Below are positions 61,649 through 64,000 of a stretch of 64,000 nt of DNA, in pieces (position 1 is the stretch's first letter; each line of letters begins with the position of its first letter). Location: positions 124,001 through 188,000 of the forward strand of contig JAMLHJ010000006.1 in NCBI GenBank assembly GCA_023957245.1, in the 5' to 3' direction. The notes under the pieces were generated by a model. That model did no database searches, was not told the origin of the DNA, and saw only the letters and a program-made list of their open reading frames with translations. Origin of the DNA: Chitinophagales bacterium. Lineage in GTDB: Bacteria > Bacteroidota > Bacteroidia > Chitinophagales > JADIYW01. Made by a program: the position numbers and the translations under genes.

Positions 61649-62584
61649 ATGACAGAAACAGTAACACATAAGGAAACAATTATACAGAAGGCACAACGTC
61701 TAGCTCCTCATATTGGGAACACTCCAATTTTTGATGTGAGTAGTTTGCAAAATAATCCTGATATTCAAATTTTTGCAAAGCTAGAATGGAACCAACTTTC
61801 AAATTCAGTAAAAGCAAGAGCAGCATATCGTATTATCACTTCTGCATTGGAAAGTGGATTCATCAATACTTCAAAAGGTATTATAGATGCTTCTAGTGGG
61901 AATACAGCTGTCGCTTATGCAACTATTGGAGCCAACATTGGACTTCCTGTCACTTTGTGTGTTCCGGAAAATGCTTCTTGTCAAAAAAAATCAGCTTTAA
62001 AAGCATTAGGTGCAAACATCATTTACACTTCAAAATTTGGAACAACAGATGAAGCTCAATTGAAAGCAAAAGAGCTGTCTCAATTGCATCCAGATTTGTA
62101 TTATTACACCGACCAATACGCTAATGAAAACAATTGGTTAGCACATTATCATACAACCGCTTTAGAAATCTGGGAACAAACACAAAGTCAAATCACTCAT
62201 TATGTTGCTGGTCTGGGTACTACGGGAACTTTTACTGGAACTGCAAGAAGATTGAAGGAGTTGAATCCATTTATTTCATTAACTTCATTACAACCAGACA
62301 GTGCAATGCATGGCTTGGAAGGGTGGAAACATCTTGAAAGTGCTCTTGTTCCGAAAATTTATGATGATAAAGTCGCTGACCAAAATTTATTCATTGATAC
62401 AATGGAAGCATTTGACATGATAAAATTGGCGGCACAAAAACTTGGACTTTTATTAAGTCCTTCTTCTGCTGCAAATTTAGTTGGAGCTTTAAAAGTGGCA
62501 GAAACTATTTCTTCAGGTGTGATTGTTACTATTTTACCTGATCATGCTTCAAATTATCCTGACATCTTAGACCATATTTTATAA
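61649..62584 (+). CDS. cysM: Cysteine synthase CysM type (CysO-dependent)
   Basis: A 311-residue PLP enzyme. The PLP lysine is Lys55 in NSVKARAA, and the phosphate-binding ASSGNTAVAYAT and glycine loop VAGLGTTGTFTGTARR follow. The segments ITHYVAGLGTTGT and LVPKIYDDK closely recall Mycobacterium tuberculosis CysM, which uses O-phosphoserine and CysO thiocarboxylate. Where that enzyme has a phosphate-binding Arg, my hand alignment places Lys. The ATG at 61649 is 19 nt after the terminator T run. The operon context (JAMM peptidase, CysO-like, MoeZ-like) supports the thiocarboxylate route. Substrate preference is inference. Confidence 0.85.
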   Translation: MTETVTHKETIIQKAQRLAPHIGNTPIFDVSSLQNNPDIQIFAKLEWNQLSNSVKARAAYRIITSALESGFINTSKGIIDASSGNTAVAYATIGANIGLPVTLCVPENASCQKKSALKALGANIIYTSKFGTTDEAQLKAKELSQLHPDLYYYTDQYANENNWLAHYHTTALEIWEQTQSQITHYVAGLGTTGTFTGTARRLKELNPFISLTSLQPDSAMHGLEGWKHLESALVPKIYDDKVADQNLFIDTMEAFDMIKLAAQKLGLLLSPSSAANLVGALKVAETISSGVIVTILPDHASNYPDILDHIL

Positions 62585-62585
62585 A

Positions 62586-62999
62586 ATGTACAATACTTTA
62601 TTAGATAAAAGTGCTGAAGAAATCATCAGAAAACATAGCGAAAAAGATTTTCCTAATGAATGTGTAGGATTTCTTTATGGTACAGAAATTCAAGGCAAAA
62701 GAACAATAGAACTTGCAATACCTATCACTAATAGTAAAGAAGGTGACCAAAGAAGAAGATTTGAAATCTCTCCAATAGATTATATCAAAGCAGAGCAATA
62801 TGCATTGATACATCAGACTACTTTATTAGGTGTATATCATTCTCACCCTCAACATCCTGCAAAACCATCTGAACATGATTTGAAGCAAGCACTACCTTTC
62901 TTTTCATACATTATTGTATCAGTGATGGATGGTCAATCAAATTTATTGACATCATGGAGGCTGAACGAAACAGATAATATTTTTGAACAGGAATTTTAA
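62586..62999 (+). CDS. mec: JAMM/MPN+ metallopeptidase (Mec-like, CysO hydrolase)
   Basis: A 137-residue single-domain zinc metallopeptidase. The JAMM site is complete: Glu25 in ECVGFLYG, His85 and His87 in YHSHP, Ser95 and Asp98 in PSEHD. In M. tuberculosis Mec+ releases cysteine from the CysO-cysteine adduct. Here it could also trim the four residues after Gly-Gly of the CysO-like protein; this is inference. Its ATG is 1 nt after the cysM stop, so translation is coupled. Confidence 0.9.
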   Translation: MYNTLLDKSAEEIIRKHSEKDFPNECVGFLYGTEIQGKRTIELAIPITNSKEGDQRRRFEISPIDYIKAEQYALIHQTTLLGVYHSHPQHPAKPSEHDLKQALPFFSYIIVSVMDGQSNLLTSWRLNETDNIFEQEF

Positions 63000-63029
63000 T
63001 TAGCATAATATAAAAACAAACAAATCAAT

Positions 63030-63314
63030 ATGGCAACTTTAATTATCCCTACACCGCTTAGAAAGTACACTGAAGATCAAGCAACTTTCACTACAGATGC
63101 TACTACTGTTGGACAAGCTATTCAAGAATTGACAAAAAGATATTCCAATATCAGCCCACAAATATTAGATGCAAATGGAAAAATCAGAAACTTCATCAAA
63201 ATATTTGTTGGTGAAGACGATATCCGTGGTATCGATGGTGAAAACACTCCTTTGGGATCCGATACAGTTGTGAGTATAGTACCTGCTATTGCAGGAGGTA
63301 TTTCTAATCTATAA
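63030..63314 (+). CDS. cysO: CysO-like ubiquitin-fold sulfur carrier with a four-residue tail after Gly-Gly
   Basis: A 94-residue MoaD/ThiS-fold protein. ATLIIPTPLRKYTEDQA, FIKIFVGEDDIRGIDG and the end SIVPAIAGG match CysO closely, but the chain goes on ISNL after the di-glycine. CysO of M. tuberculosis ends with Gly-Gly, which must be free to be adenylated and thiocarboxylated. Tails after Gly-Gly are known in other sulfur carriers (QbsE, HcyS) where a JAMM-type peptidase removes them. It is 30 bp after the JAMM gene and 9 bp before the activating enzyme. Confidence 0.9.
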   Translation: MATLIIPTPLRKYTEDQATFTTDATTVGQAIQELTKRYSNISPQILDANGKIRNFIKIFVGEDDIRGIDGENTPLGSDTVVSIVPAIAGGISNL

Positions 63315-63323
63315 GTATAAACT

Positions 63324-64000
63324 ATGAAAAATGTAGATGAAATCCTACTCAGTAAAGAAGAGTTGGCAAGATATTCAAGACATATCATTATTCCTGAATT
63401 GGGATTAGAAGGTCAAAAAAGGTTGAAAGCAGCCAAAGTATTGATTATTGGCTCGGGTGGATTAGGAAGCCCAGCATTATTGTACTTAGCAGCAGCAGGT
63501 ATAGGAACTATTGGCTTAATAGATTTTGATACAGTAGATGATAGCAATCTTCAAAGACAAGTTTTGTTTTCTGTCAATGATATAGGAAAATTAAAAGTAG
63601 AAGCGGCTAAAAATCGTATTCAATCACTTAATCCACATATAGAAGTGATTACCTACAATGAAAGACTCACAAGTGAAAATGCTTTGAGAATATTCAAAGA
63701 TTATGATGTTGTTGCAGATGGAACAGATAATTTCCCTACAAGATATTTAGTCAATGATGCATGTGTGATGACTGGCATACCTAATGTTTATGCATCTATC
63801 TATAGATTTGATGGACAAGTATCTGTATTCAATTATGAAGGAGGGGTCAATTATAGAGATTTATATCCAGAACCACCACCTCCGGGATTGGTGCCAAGTT
63901 GTGCAGAAGGTGGAGTATTGGGTGTACTTCCTGGTATTATGGGTTGCCTTCAAGCCAATGAGGTTATAAAAGTCGTTACAGGAATAGGTGAACCTTTAAG
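63324..64000 (+). CDS. MoeZ/ThiF-type adenylyltransferase, cut by window end
   Basis: ATG at 63324 opens a frame still open at the window edge (225 codons). It is an E1-like activating enzyme: RYSRHIIIPELGLEGQKRLK, the nucleotide loop GSGGLGSPALLYLAAAGIG, DSNLQRQVLF and DGTDNFPTRYLVND. YRDLYPEPPPPGLVPSCAEG resembles MoeZ of actinobacteria, lacking the CxxC zinc pair seen in E. coli MoeB. It would adenylate the C-terminus of the CysO-like protein and pass on sulfur. Whether a rhodanese domain follows cannot be seen. Confidence 0.92.
   Translation, partial: MKNVDEILLSKEELARYSRHIIIPELGLEGQKRLKAAKVLIIGSGGLGSPALLYLAAAGIGTIGLIDFDTVDDSNLQRQVLFSVNDIGKLKVEAAKNRIQSLNPHIEVITYNERLTSENALRIFKDYDVVADGTDNFPTRYLVNDACVMTGIPNVYASIYRFDGQVSVFNYEGGVNYRDLYPEPPPPGLVPSCAEGGVLGVLPGIMGCLQANEVIKVVTGIGEPL

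Overview
The window is AT-rich chromosomal DNA from a member of the Bacteroidota. The signs are repeated TAnnTTTG promoter boxes, a type IX secretion sorting-domain remnant, a TonB receptor paired with a DUF4249 lipoprotein, a TamL-type lipoprotein, GIN-domain and NlpE/META lipoproteins, a DUF5723 protein and lipid A synthesis (lpxB). I cannot place it below phylum with confidence. No rRNA, prophage, CRISPR array or plasmid function was seen.

Layout. 1-2333: secreted-protein genes on the minus strand, including a secreted serine hydrolase and a broken type IX cargo gene. 2547-6998: sulfur genes, with a DoxD-DoxA fusion followed by cysC, cysD and cysN. 7051-7820: a gene-free stretch full of short repeats. 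7821-15433: an NlpC/P60 peptidase, an NlpE/META lipoprotein, ilvA and a PadR/PspC/GIN envelope-stress-like operon. 15544-24506 (minus): an oligopeptide ABC importer (oppABC without its ATPases), two conserved unknowns and dsbD. 24793-27096: a beta-helix lipoprotein with a diheme cytochrome c. 27413-32821 (minus): an aminotransferase, a ferredoxin/U32 pair, an inositol-phosphatase-like gene and rsmI. 32987-38626: an unknown secreted protein, mfd, and an insertion sequence whose end supplies part of the mfd stop codon. 39061-47511: the TonB/DUF4249 pair, mutA, a YhiN-like flavoprotein and dgt. 47901-58874: outer-membrane and RNA genes (DUF5723, tRNA-Phe, RRM protein, ABC-F, TamL, a SpoU methyltransferase, tRNA-Ala, lpxB, surE). 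58954-61374: small membrane proteins.

The most interesting region is 61470-64000. A promoter box precedes a 24-codon open frame with five consecutive Cys codons. Its stop codon lies inside a 9-nt segment that can pair with the 5' arm of a strong intrinsic terminator. Behind the terminator lie a CysM-type synthase, a JAMM peptidase of the Mec type, a CysO-type ubiquitin-like sulfur carrier and a MoeZ/ThiF-type activating enzyme (cut by the window end). Together they read as a protein-thiocarboxylate route to cysteine controlled by cysteine-sensing transcription attenuation. The CysO-like protein carries four residues after its Gly-Gly, so the JAMM peptidase may have to mature it first.

Other observations: five genes have a TAnnTTTG box exactly 4 nt before their ATG, which suggests leaderless mRNAs. 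A ~52-bp intergenic repeat with internal CGCAAAG-like periodicity is dispersed over several gaps. The lpxB stop codon lies inside tRNA-Ala, tRNA-Phe has a C5-A68 mismatch, and the transposase is split by an A7 run. Function calls rest on motifs read by eye; no database search was possible.
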